A stretch of 64,000 nucleotides of DNA from Scandinavium vulneris_A (GCA_046518185.1 JBKGRZ010000004.1:1-64000), one strand, 5' to 3'. Counted from the stretch's first letter, positions 1 to 6,781 are shown. Made by a program: numbers and translations. The notes: generated by a model from the letters alone, not told the origin.

Positions 1-378
1 GCGCAGCGGGTTGTGCGGGTGCTGGACAGGATAGTGGCAAACCGTGGATATCCGCTGAAGATGCGGATGGATAACGGCCCGGAGCTGATATCACTGGCTC
101 TGGCACAATGGGCTGAGGACCATGGCGTGATGCTGGAATTTATCAAGCCAGGCAAACCGACACAGAATGCGTTTATCGAACGCTTTAACCGGACGTACCG
201 GACAGAAATCCTGGATTTTTATCTGTTCAGAACGCTGAATGAAGCACGGGAAATCACAGAGCGCTGGCTGACGGAATACAACAGCGAGCGGCCTAATGAA
301 TCCCTGAATAACCTGACGCCGGAAGAATACCGGCTGATGGCTGAAAAACCGGAACTCTCAAAAAGTGTGTGGAACTAA
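1..378 (+). CDS. IS3-family transposase OrfB, C-terminal part
   Basis: C-terminal half of the DDE integrase-type transposase of an IS3-family element. The open frame runs in from the left edge, so the gene is partial at the window start and ends at a TAA at 376-378. The visible part holds the second catalytic aspartate in MDNGPE and the glutamate in NAFIERFNR. The closing YNSERPNESL and TPEEY motifs follow, as in the IS407/IS2-like branch. OrfB is normally made as an OrfAB frameshift fusion that cuts and joins the element ends. Whether this copy is complete cannot be judged. It interrupts an inverse autotransporter gene on its right. Confidence 0.85.
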   Translation, partial: AQRVVRVLDRIVANRGYPLKMRMDNGPELISLALAQWAEDHGVMLEFIKPGKPTQNAFIERFNRTYRTEILDFYLFRTLNEAREITERWLTEYNSERPNESLNNLTPEEYRLMAEKPELSKSVWN

Positions 379-395
379 AACAGGTATGCTTACAG
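1..395 (+). mobile_element. IS3-family insertion sequence, 3' part
   Basis: Right-hand part of an IS3-family element whose beginning lies before the window. It is recognised from the OrfB transposase that it carries. IS3-family ends finish in CA-3'. A plausible end is the CA at 394-395, because the reading frame of a truncated inverse autotransporter gene resumes directly after it on the other strand. The exact boundary is inferred; the left end and target duplication cannot be seen. Confidence 0.65.
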
Positions 396-579
396 TCTCT
401 CCGGCTTTCAGCGTATAGACTTTTGTCTCAATATCCGTTATTCCCGCTGGCACCGTAATAAAAGCAAAGTGACTTTGGGCATGCGTGATTGCAGGTGTAA
501 ATACCGCAGCAATCGGAAATGAAACCTGCATACCGATATTAAACCAGGCAAAAAGTTTAAGATGAGCAGGAACAGTGTC
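396..579 (-). pseudogene. Inverse autotransporter (intimin/invasin family) N-terminal fragment
   Basis: Reading the minus strand from 579 gives a frame beginning DTVPAHLKLFAWFNIGMQV. It then has a hydrophobic signal segment ending near FTPAITHAQ and, further on, KVYTLKAGET. This is the layout of the N terminus of intimin/invasin/FdeC-type inverse autotransporters: an extended signal peptide followed by the start of a LysM module (YTLKAGET). The fragment is broken at both ends. A TAG stop precedes it where resolvase sequence begins, and the IS3 element cuts it inside the LysM motif. No beta-barrel or passenger domain is present. Family assignment rests on the signal/LysM pattern only. Confidence 0.6.
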
Positions 580-590
580 CTAAGGCTTGT

Positions 591-662
591 CTCCAGAATT
601 TTATAAACAGTGGAGCGGGCAATACTTAGCTGACGGGCAATTTCCATTGCGCCAGTGCCTTT
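591..662 (-). pseudogene. Serine recombinase (resolvase) C-terminal HTH remnant
   Basis: About 24 codons on the minus strand read KGTGAMEIARQLSIARST followed by VYKILE. This is the C-terminal helix-turn-helix of Tn3-type resolvases and related DNA invertases. The catalytic domain is absent, and the frame then runs directly into the inverse autotransporter fragment. It is therefore dead DNA marking an old transposon junction. It fits with a possible Tn3 transposase remnant further right in the same islet. Confidence 0.6.
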
Positions 663-801
663 CTGGGATTCTACGCCGGAACCGACGAAATTTCCGACAC
701 CCACTCGCAGTCAGGCATCACTGAGCGATCAGTCCGCACCATCCGGTTCCTGATTTTTCAACCAGTAATCAACCGATAGCGCTTTTTTTGTATCTATTTC
801 G

Positions 802-852
802 ATCATCTTCCTTAAAGGTGCAGATGGGATTTTTACCTTTAAGGAAGATGAT
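802..852 (+). promoter_or_regulatory. Perfect 18-bp inverted repeat covering the RBS and start of the next gene
   Basis: Arms 802-819 (ATCATCTTCCTTAAAGGT) and 835-852 are perfect inverted copies separated by 15 nt. The right arm contains the only good Shine-Dalgarno-like sequence (AAGGAAG, 841-847) and the ATG at 848 of the DUF1460 lipoprotein gene. In RNA this would form a long hairpin hiding the ribosome-binding site. It might instead be a relic of a transposon end; the RBS role is inference. Confidence 0.6.
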
Positions 853-1654
853 TGTGAAAGTAATAGTATGGACGGTTTTATTTATGTCGGCGTTTCTGAC
901 GGCCTGTGCTGCACCCGGCCCAGAAAAATATCAGACTATAATGGACAGTGTTACGGCAGAAAAAGTAAACAAGATTATTCGCACGGATGTCATCCCTTCT
1001 TCAGGTGAAAATCACGGGGACGTTATCAGCCGCGTGTCATCTGCTTTTCTCGGTACGCCTTACCAGGCTGATACGCTCATCGGCGGGCCCGGTACCCCCG
1101 AAGCGCTTGTCGTGAATTTCAATGGTGTGGACTGCTTTACCCTGGCTGATTACGTCGAGGCCCTGACCCGCAGCTATGACCAGAAATCGTTCCTGCATAA
1201 TCTTACAGAGGTTCGTTACACCGGAGGGAACGTTGACTACCTCAGTCGCCGGCACTTCTTCTCTGACTGGTTCATCACCGCACCACGCAATGCCCGGGAC
1301 GTCACGCCAGATATCAGCCCTGACTATGCCGTGGCGGACAAACAGCTTAACCGTAAACCGGACGGGGGGGAGTACATCCCAGGGCTGGGCATTCATCCTC
1401 GTAAAATAAATTACATTCCCGGAAACACCATCAGTCAGCAGGTGCTGGACCGTCTGAAAACCGGGGATTATGTCGGCGTCTACTCTCCGCTTGAAGGGCT
1501 GGACGTTTCGCATGTGGGTATCGTGGTCCGCCACGACGGGCAGGTATGGTTCAGGAATGCCTCTTCGCTGGCCGCCAACAGAAAAGTGGTGGATTCGCCG
1601 TTTCTGGAATACATGCGCGCGAAACCGGGCATCATCGTATTGCGAGCTGAGTGA
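848..1654 (+). CDS. DUF1460 amidase-fold lipoprotein
   Basis: Predicted lipoprotein of 268 residues with an NlpC/P60-like cysteine hydrolase fold (DUF1460, N-acetylmuramoyl-L-alanine amidase-like). It has a hydrophobic signal with lipobox LTAC (Cys20). The family nucleophile is Cys96 in FNGVDCFTL, and the conserved histidine is His222 in SHVGIVV. The likely role is cleavage of a peptidoglycan or related amide bond from the inner face of an envelope membrane; the substrate is unknown. ATG 848 is chosen because the lipoprotein signal begins there; GTG 854 has better RBS spacing. The start lies in a strong hairpin. Its stop is 24 bases before a second envelope lipoprotein gene, suggesting one operon. 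Confidence 0.8.
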   Translation: MIVKVIVWTVLFMSAFLTACAAPGPEKYQTIMDSVTAEKVNKIIRTDVIPSSGENHGDVISRVSSAFLGTPYQADTLIGGPGTPEALVVNFNGVDCFTLADYVEALTRSYDQKSFLHNLTEVRYTGGNVDYLSRRHFFSDWFITAPRNARDVTPDISPDYAVADKQLNRKPDGGEYIPGLGIHPRKINYIPGNTISQQVLDRLKTGDYVGVYSPLEGLDVSHVGIVVRHDGQVWFRNASSLAANRKVVDSPFLEYMRAKPGIIVLRAE

Positions 1655-1678
1655 CCCGCCCATTACCGGAGTTGTTGT

Positions 1679-2952
1679 ATGAAAAGAATCCAGATACCGG
1701 AAGGAATAAAGCCTCTTTGCCTGATTGTTCCCCTGCTGTTATCGGCATGCCACACCGCTCCGTACAGGCCGGGATTAAATGACGTAACGACTGCTGGCCA
1801 TGTGCCGTCAGACTATATCGACCCGACCAAATCGCTGTTCCCGCTGGGAAACTACCCGCAGTCCGTTGATAAATGGTTCCCTCCCGGCCCGGACAGGCAT
1901 GTTCCCGTTGCTGCACAGCAGCGCCACTTTTCTGACCTGAAATCCCGTTATTTTGGTATGGGGGCGGGCGAAAAGTCTCCCTGGAACCCTTATTACATAG
2001 CATCAATCCTGAGTAAAGGGACTGAAGCCGCCCGCGACGCCAGCATCAGGAAGTATCTGGGGGAGCAAAGTGTTTCCTGGGGCGAGAACTTCAGGATCCA
2101 CCCGGACAACTGGAAACAGCAGGTAAAGAATAACGCGACGACCAGTGTCGACCGTGTTTATCGCCCTTCGGAACGGGGAATTGCCGTCAGGGAAACGCTG
2201 GTCAGGGTTCTTCCGGCCGCCGATCCGGCTTATGACGATCCCCGTCAGGCCGGGCAGGGCTACCCCTTTGACAATTTGCAGATGTCCTCTGTCCGTCCTG
2301 GCCCCCCGTCTACGTTCTCACGACCAGCCGCGACAGGCGCTGGAAATACGTTTTGTCCCCCACAGTCACCGGGTGGGTGAACAGCGAAGATATTGCAGCG
2401 GTGGATCAGCAGTTTGTTACCGAATGGCTGACGCTGGCAGATAAAAACCTGGGCGCATTTATTAAAGAACCGGTTTCCGTCCATGAAGGAGGACAGTATT
2501 ATTTTACTGCACCTCCCGGAACCATTCTGCCATTCAGGAATAGACAGCCCGGCTTTTTTTACGTTACTGTGCCCGTGCGTAAAAGCGATGGCCGTGCACA
2601 GATTCGCCAGGTCAGACTTCAGAAAGATGAGTTTGTCGCCATGCCATGGGAAATGACACCCGGAAATATAGCTGTACTGATGAAATCGATGAGCGGCAGG
2701 CCCTATGGCTGGGGAAATTATAACTTCTATAATGACTGCTCTGCCGAAATACGCAGCCTCATGATGCCCTTTGGGATATTTCTTCCCAGAAACTCAGCGG
2801 CACAGATACAGTCAGCAGCCAGGATTGTCGATCTCAGCCAGGAGAATACACGCGCACGGCTTCGTTACCGGCTGCGCTTCAGCGGCGCAGAGGCCGAAAG
2901 GCTGCACGGAATCGACAGAAAGCGATGGCTTCTGGTACAGGCTGCGGGATAA
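1679..2952 (+). pseudogene. SH3b-NlpC/P60 cell-wall hydrolase lipoprotein, frameshifted
   Basis: Lipoprotein signal (lipobox LLSAC, Cys24), then an SH3b region (GIAVRETLVRVLP, later TVTGWVNSEDI), then an NlpC/P60 domain with nucleophile Cys in YNDCSAEIRS and the family motif FGIFLPRNSAAQ. It resembles gamma-D-glutamyl-diamino acid endopeptidases. The first frame (1679-2380) and second frame (2353-2952) join if one C is added to the C6 run at 2302-2307, giving PGPPVYVLTTSRDRRWKYV. So one base is missing. The C-terminal segment also lacks the expected PGHI-type motif with the catalytic His in any frame, suggesting a further deletion. The good RBS CCGGAG precedes ATG 1679. It pairs with the DUF1460 gene upstream. 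Confidence 0.7.
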
Positions 2953-2965
2953 GTGCGCCTGAATA

Positions 2966-3322
2966 ATGAATTTAAGGTTAAAAACACACCGAAGCGTGGA
3001 TTTTATCGCCATAAGTGTCATAACCACCCGCCATCATTGCATTCCTGATGGCAGCATTCATGGTCAGGACTCTCAAAAGAGATCGATTGAGATTCCTGAC
3101 CATGAACGCCCCATCACTGCCGAGTTTGTTGACAGCATACTGTCACGTAAACTTGATGATCTGGAGCCAACACTCACGCGTCATGGCTATCGTCTGAAAG
3201 ATATGGTCGAGCAGTTTGATGCCAAACCGGAAGAAATCAGGGCGCTGTTCAGTCACCAGTTAGACCCGACGCATACAGCCGAACTGCGGGATCGTATTCT
3301 GGCAGCGGGTTTACCTATTTAA
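2966..3322 (+). CDS. Uncharacterised protein, probably frameshifted near its start
   Basis: Not recognised. The convincing part is the last 70 or so residues (from ITAEFVDSILSRKLDDLEP to the end), rich in charged residues and predicted helical, with an HTH-like stretch around YRLKDMVEQFDAKPEEIRAL. The first 50 residues look like translated intergenic DNA. An ATG at 3102 in another frame would give a natural start (MNAPITAEFVDS) if one C were added to the C run at 3109-3112. This suggests a one-base loss. It is followed by a good terminator. A DNA-binding role is only a guess. Confidence 0.4.
   Translation: MNLRLKTHRSVDFIAISVITTRHHCIPDGSIHGQDSQKRSIEIPDHERPITAEFVDSILSRKLDDLEPTLTRHGYRLKDMVEQFDAKPEEIRALFSHQLDPTHTAELRDRILAAGLPI
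3057..3106 (+). repeat. 13-bp perfect inverted repeat over the probable start of the unknown gene
   Basis: TTCATGGTCAGGA at 3057-3069 and its exact reverse complement at 3094-3106 are separated by 24 nt. The right arm includes ATG 3102, the likely original start of the uncharacterised gene. It could be an operator for a DNA-binding product or a mobile-element end. No protein can be assigned. Confidence 0.5.
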
Positions 3323-3340
3323 TCCTTTATTTTCAGCGTC

Positions 3341-3378
3341 AGGAGCCTCCTGTTATGGAGGCTGTAGCTCCGTTTTTT
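3341..3378 (+). terminator. Rho-independent terminator
   Basis: Stem AGCCTCC (3344-3350) / GGAGGCT (3357-3363) with a 6-nt loop, followed after a short spacer by a run of T at 3372-3377. It lies 20-55 bases after the stop of the uncharacterised gene and faces the 3' end of the phosphatase gene. Confidence 0.65.
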
Positions 3379-3468
3379 CTTTTCAGCTAATGTGGGCTGA
3401 AAATGCGCGATAAATGCAGGTTGGTGAATTTATAAACGCAGGTCGCTACAGCTACACCGATGAAGCGC

Positions 3469-4539
3469 TTACGGCGGCCCTGCTCTTAACATCTCATTAA
3501 ATTCGCATAGCGTTTGGTATTGTCCCAAAGTTTGCACCATCTTTCCAGAGCCAGTTTCCCGCATATTCAGAACAATATTTTCAACGCTATGTTGATTGGC
3601 ATTATCAGCTAATGCCATTGCCCCGATTAACGTACCGGTGCGGCCAACGCCGGCATTGCAATGAATCAGTGGTTTTTCACTGAGATCATTATTTTCCGCG
3701 CATTTATCGCTTATTTTATTCTTGATATAATGAGTCAACTCATTTAAATCCCTCACGTTAATTGAGGTTTTGTCGGGCCAATTTGTAACATGGATAACAG
3801 AATGCATGCTTTCCTTCTGCCCATCATTAATCTTCATTATATAATTATTTAAAATTAAACTTTCAAGTTGCGTGTCTACTTTTATTCTTGTCTTTTTGTT
3901 AATTTTCGGTGCTGTGGTGACCTGGATGCCATCATAATTTTTACTTTCACAAAAATACATAGGAAGTTTTTTTTCGGCGATATCATTTGATGAGGATAAC
4001 ACAACAACCACTGCTGGCTTTTGCTCCAGCAACATCCGGCAATGCTCGGCCATATGCTCAGCTTTGGGATATTGGCAGCGCATTGCAATTTCTTGACCGT
4101 TAATCGCAATCTTATTTGCTGGCATAGCCGTGCCGTTTGATGTTCGAATCTGTGAACATACAGCTGTACCTATATCGTTGTAACGCTGGAGATTCGGAAC
4201 GGTGATATACTGAAAAGACTGAGTAAGCTCATTTATCTTATTATACTCGGCCTCCACATTATTATTTTGAGTATAATCCTTGGCTGGCAGCGCTGGAAAT
4301 AAAGCATTCGTACGGGAAAGAAGCTGCGCATACTTCTCTGAACGCAGCATTTCAATACCATTAAAAAAAACTGTTTCATCTTTCTTAGGGTTTTCAGGGC
4401 TATTTTTCACCTCAAGTAATCTTTTGGCAAAGCAAATGTTGTTAGGGGTCTTATTCTTTTCAGCCAAACTAACTGCGGCCACAGTGCTCTTGAATAGATG
4501 AGCTTTAATGTAAGTTATGGGTGGATTCATTTTAATCAT
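3469..4539 (-). CDS. YopH/SptP-type protein tyrosine phosphatase, putative type III effector
   Basis: Predicted protein tyrosine phosphatase of 356 residues. The signature HCNAGVGRTG gives nucleophile Cys294 and Arg300. The general-acid loop is NWPD (Asp256), and a Q-loop Gln lies in LGQYQTL near residue 340. Other blocks (RCQYPKAEHMAEHCRMLLE, VVVLSSSNDIA, LIGAMAL) match the catalytic domains of Yersinia YopH and Salmonella SptP, bacterial effectors that dephosphorylate host signalling proteins. About 100 N-terminal residues are unlike either and could hold the secretion/chaperone-binding region. There is no SptP-like GAP domain and no classical signal peptide. The DNA is much more AT-rich than the backbone. 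ATG 4539 is preferred to GTG 4557 because it lies 4 bases after the stop of a coupled small gene. The effector role is inferred. Confidence 0.85.
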   Translation of the reverse strand: MIKMNPPITYIKAHLFKSTVAAVSLAEKNKTPNNICFAKRLLEVKNSPENPKKDETVFFNGIEMLRSEKYAQLLSRTNALFPALPAKDYTQNNNVEAEYNKINELTQSFQYITVPNLQRYNDIGTAVCSQIRTSNGTAMPANKIAINGQEIAMRCQYPKAEHMAEHCRMLLEQKPAVVVVLSSSNDIAEKKLPMYFCESKNYDGIQVTTAPKINKKTRIKVDTQLESLILNNYIMKINDGQKESMHSVIHVTNWPDKTSINVRDLNELTHYIKNKISDKCAENNDLSEKPLIHCNAGVGRTGTLIGAMALADNANQHSVENIVLNMRETGSGKMVQTLGQYQTLCEFNEMLRAGPP

Positions 4540-4543
4540 GTTA

Positions 4544-4675
4544 TTACCATTTCTCACGCGTTGAGCTAATGCTCTGTTTAATAGGTGTGCTAGCGTTTTC
4601 CAATGCTGTAATTAACTTAGAGCCTATCTCAATCTGATGAGTCCCGATTGTAGCTCTGTGTTGTGTTGCTGGCAT
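4544..4675 (-). CDS. 43-residue ORF coupled to the phosphatase gene
   Basis: Small gene beginning MPATQHRATIGTHQIEIGSK and ending ISSTREKW. It has a good ribosome-binding site (AGGA, 9 nt before ATG 4675), and its stop TAA lies 4 nt before the phosphatase ATG. That is the spacing of translational coupling. In type III loci an effector is often preceded by its chaperone gene, but known chaperones are about 110-150 residues. This could be a leader peptide, a chaperone remnant, or a displaced effector N terminus. I do not recognise the sequence. Confidence 0.5.
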   Translation of the reverse strand: MPATQHRATIGTHQIEIGSKLITALENASTPIKQSISSTREKW

Positions 4676-4723
4676 GGTCAAACATCCTTTTCCTGAAAAA
4701 AAGAATATCTTAGTCCCCCTTCT

Positions 4724-4739
4724 ATGATATAGATATCAT
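4724..4739. promoter_or_regulatory. Palindromic operator-like site upstream of the phosphatase unit
   Basis: ATGATAT-AG-ATATCAT: two perfect 7-bp arms with a 2-bp spacer, 49 bases upstream of the 43-codon ORF. Its position in a divergent AT-rich promoter region between two effector-like genes makes it a candidate binding site. The regulator is unknown. Confidence 0.4.
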
Positions 4740-4844
4740 TTAACGCTGATTCAGCCATTAGTTAATTGAATAGTGACAGACATCTGTTTTTTTATGCCGC
4801 GAAGCGGCATGGAGGCCCCGCAGCGAAGCGAGGACGAAAAAAGC

Positions 4845-4970
4845 ATTACGGCTTCAGCCGTCCTGCTGCACCCAGATAACTGCGTTCCGGCGCAGGTTTC
4901 ACCGCTGGCAGAACTGGTTTACAGCATGCTACCGCGACCTAAAACCACGGAAATTCTCGACATTCTTTTG
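4845..4970 (+). pseudogene. Possible Tn3-family transposase fragment
   Basis: The open frame contains ITASAVLLHPDNCVPAQVSP, then LAELVYSMLPRPKTTEILDI. The MLPRPK.TE.L block resembles the conserved LPR.KITELL region of Tn3-family TnpA transposases. The fragment ends before the following WTGF motif and has no catalytic residues. Together with the resolvase remnant at 591-662 it suggests that a Tn3-type element once carried or flanked this DNA. Confidence 0.4.
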
Positions 4971-5020
4971 TCTAGTAAATTATTTTGAGCGAATTATTAA
5001 AATAAATTAACGCAATGGCA

Positions 5021-5063
5021 TGCTATAAGGAGTCGATGTATCAATTTAAATAGGTAGTAAAGT
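5021..5063 (+). promoter_or_regulatory. Promoter/leader of the glycosyltransferase gene
   Basis: TGCTATAAG at 5021-5029 looks like an extended -10 box in AT-rich DNA. AAGGAG at 5027-5032 precedes a five-codon mini-ORF (MYQFK, 5036-5053) whose stop lies 10 nt before ATG 5064. The sequence allows either a promoter with a short leader, in which case AAGGAG is upstream of the transcript, or a transcribed leader peptide. These readings exclude each other and cannot be separated by eye. Confidence 0.35.
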
Positions 5064-6125
5064 ATGAAGATAAGTAATATCAGTGGATTACCTCCACTTC
5101 AAAACACCAGGGGAATTAATGAAAACATCAGCGAAAGCATAAAATCAAATATAGTAAAAAACATTATCGGCATTAGGCAAGGAAATGATATTTCTCCATT
5201 AAAAAAACAGGGGGGGATTTTAGAAACTAGTGCTAACAGTATTCCAAAAGAAATGCACTATATATGGTTAGGTGAGAAAGAAGTTCCTAATATAGCAATG
5301 CATAATATTATTAGTGCATCGAAACAAAATCCAGAGTATAATATCACGCTGTGGTCAGACAATCCAGAAAAGCTAAAAAATCAAATTTTAAATACAGGAT
5401 ATAGCAAAGCTATATTTTCTAGAATTAACATAAAGCAACCAAATTTATCAACAAAAGTTGCGGCAGCAATAAATCGAGAATGTGCTGGTGACAATTTCAA
5501 AAACTATGCAGCAGCGTCAGATATCATGAGGCTGGCAGTATTAAAAGACTACGGTGGTATTTATATGGATGTAGATGTTGCCTTGAGAACTCCTTTAGGT
5601 GAAATAAAAGCCCAAAGACAAAGCAGTACAGGTGAAATTGATTGCCTTATTTTTCAGGAGAAAACCGAACGAGGTGTAAGATTTTCAAATGCTGTTATTG
5701 CGGCACCAAAACATTCGAAAGGAATAGAAAGAATGCTTAATGCGGCGGTTTCTCCTTATGAGGGCGTAGTGCCTGAAATGGGGTGCGGAAAAACAGCAGG
5801 AAGAGGTGAGCTAACAAAGCTAATGAACGATTACTCCAAAGAAGGCTTGACTATTGATGATCTTATGTGGGAGGGGAAAAGGTCTGTTCCATTACTCAGA
5901 CATCTAGTAACTGTTTCTGCAACAGGTCCTGGAGTTGTGGCTTCTTACCTGGATGCAAGTGGTTTATCAAAAAATCTCGTGAGAAACAAGTTAATAGCTG
6001 GGACTGAGAATTTTGGACAAATTAATGCGGTAAAAAAATTCCCCCCAGGAGAATGGAAGCAAGGGATGAATGCTGATGGTAAATGGATTTTACTTAAATC
6101 ATCAAACAAAAGTTCAGAAATATAA
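5064..6125 (+). CDS. TcdA/TcdB-like glycosyltransferase, putative type III effector
   Basis: Predicted glycosyltransferase of 353 residues with a GT-A fold of the sugar-binding DXD type (Gly_transf_sug; GT44/GT32-like). Typical blocks in order are IPKEMHYIWLG (60-70), ITLWSDN (94-100), NYAAASDIMRLAVL (147-160), and GGIYMDVD with the metal-binding Asp169-x-Asp171. Clostridial toxins TcdA/TcdB use the same core to modify host GTPases. Here it stands alone, with about 55 polar N-terminal residues rich in Asn/Ser/Ile, as in secretion signals of type III effectors. It differs from the NleB/SseK arginine GlcNAc-transferases. The DNA is AT-rich, and the gene is divergent from the tyrosine phosphatase gene. 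Target and donor sugar are unknown. A cell-surface glycan transferase is the main alternative. Confidence 0.8.
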   Translation: MKISNISGLPPLQNTRGINENISESIKSNIVKNIIGIRQGNDISPLKKQGGILETSANSIPKEMHYIWLGEKEVPNIAMHNIISASKQNPEYNITLWSDNPEKLKNQILNTGYSKAIFSRINIKQPNLSTKVAAAINRECAGDNFKNYAAASDIMRLAVLKDYGGIYMDVDVALRTPLGEIKAQRQSSTGEIDCLIFQEKTERGVRFSNAVIAAPKHSKGIERMLNAAVSPYEGVVPEMGCGKTAGRGELTKLMNDYSKEGLTIDDLMWEGKRSVPLLRHLVTVSATGPGVVASYLDASGLSKNLVRNKLIAGTENFGQINAVKKFPPGEWKQGMNADGKWILLKSSNKSSEI

Positions 6126-6410
6126 TAATATTGTTTAAGCCAATGTGGCATATAAAATATATGCAGTATAACATATAATTCACACAGCCTCCTGCTTTCG
6201 GGAATTTAACAATTCTTTAAAGCAGGAAACATCCACTGTAAAAAGCCATTATTTTTATCTGCTTTGGCGAAAAAATATTAATAATGGCCGGAATTCTATG
6301 TCTAACCCGCCCATCAATACCTCCCGAATTAACAAGATACCAGATGCTCGAAAAACCCTTGAGCCAACATTAAATTAGTTGTCCTACTCAATTCCAGCTT
6401 TTTCCGGGCT
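6126..6410. other. AT-rich intergenic region, no supported gene
   Basis: Holds an 8-bp inverted repeat (CCTGCTTT 6191-6198, AAAGCAGG 6219-6226) without a T run. A 26-codon ORF at 6298-6378 (MSNPPINTSRINKIPDARKT...) has a poor ribosome-binding site and no recognisable relative. Nothing else is evident. Confidence 0.4.
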
Positions 6411-6781
6411 GTGATAACGTATCCGGGTCATTTTTCAGAGAAGAAGAAAAACAGCACACCCCCACCTCACGATGCCACGTTCAGGCAGTTCCTTACGCAA
6501 CCGAACATTGCCCGTGATTTCATGGAAATTCACCTGCCCGCAGAACTGCGCGCAGTCCGCGATCTCAGCACGCTGAAGCTGGAATCCGGCTCGTTCGTTG
6601 AGGATGATCTCCCCAGTATTTCAGCGACGTCCTTTACAGCCTGAAAACCACAGCAGGCGACGGGTACATACATGTCCTCGTGGAACACCAGTCAACACCG
6701 GACAAACATATGGCTTTCCGCCTGATACGCTATGCGGTGGCCGCCATGCAGCACCACCTAAATAGCAGTTACGTGAACTGA
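6411..6781 (+). pseudogene. Rpn/YhgA-family nuclease/transposase-like protein, frameshifted and truncated
   Basis: N-terminal part of a recombination-promoting nuclease (Rpn, YhgA-like, PD-(D/E)XK fold). The first frame reads HDATFRQFLTQPNIARDFM and LKLESGSFVEDDL. A second frame continues QYFSDVLYSLKTTAGDGYI, then HVLVEHQSTPDKHMAFRL. The frames join if one C is added to the CCCC at 6612-6615. Homology stops near 6763, where IS630 sequence begins, so most of the protein is missing. The usual Met start has also been lost (GEKKKN-like region at 6441). It is not functional. Confidence 0.8.

Noticed and set aside
1037..1663. Long minus-strand frame opposite the DUF1460 gene
   Set aside because: No RBS or family pattern; the plus strand carries clear catalytic motifs and a lipobox.
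4794..4810. Hairpin ATGCCGC-GAA-GCGGCAT near a T run
   Set aside because: The T run precedes rather than follows the stem on the plus strand and gives an A run on the minus strand, so it is not a terminator; no IS200-type gene is nearby.
6191..6226. 8-bp inverted repeat after the glycosyltransferase
   Set aside because: Loop of 20 nt and no T run; too weak to call a terminator.
6298..6378. 26-codon ORF that might be an effector start
   Set aside because: Poor RBS, no recognisable similarity, low-complexity polar sequence.
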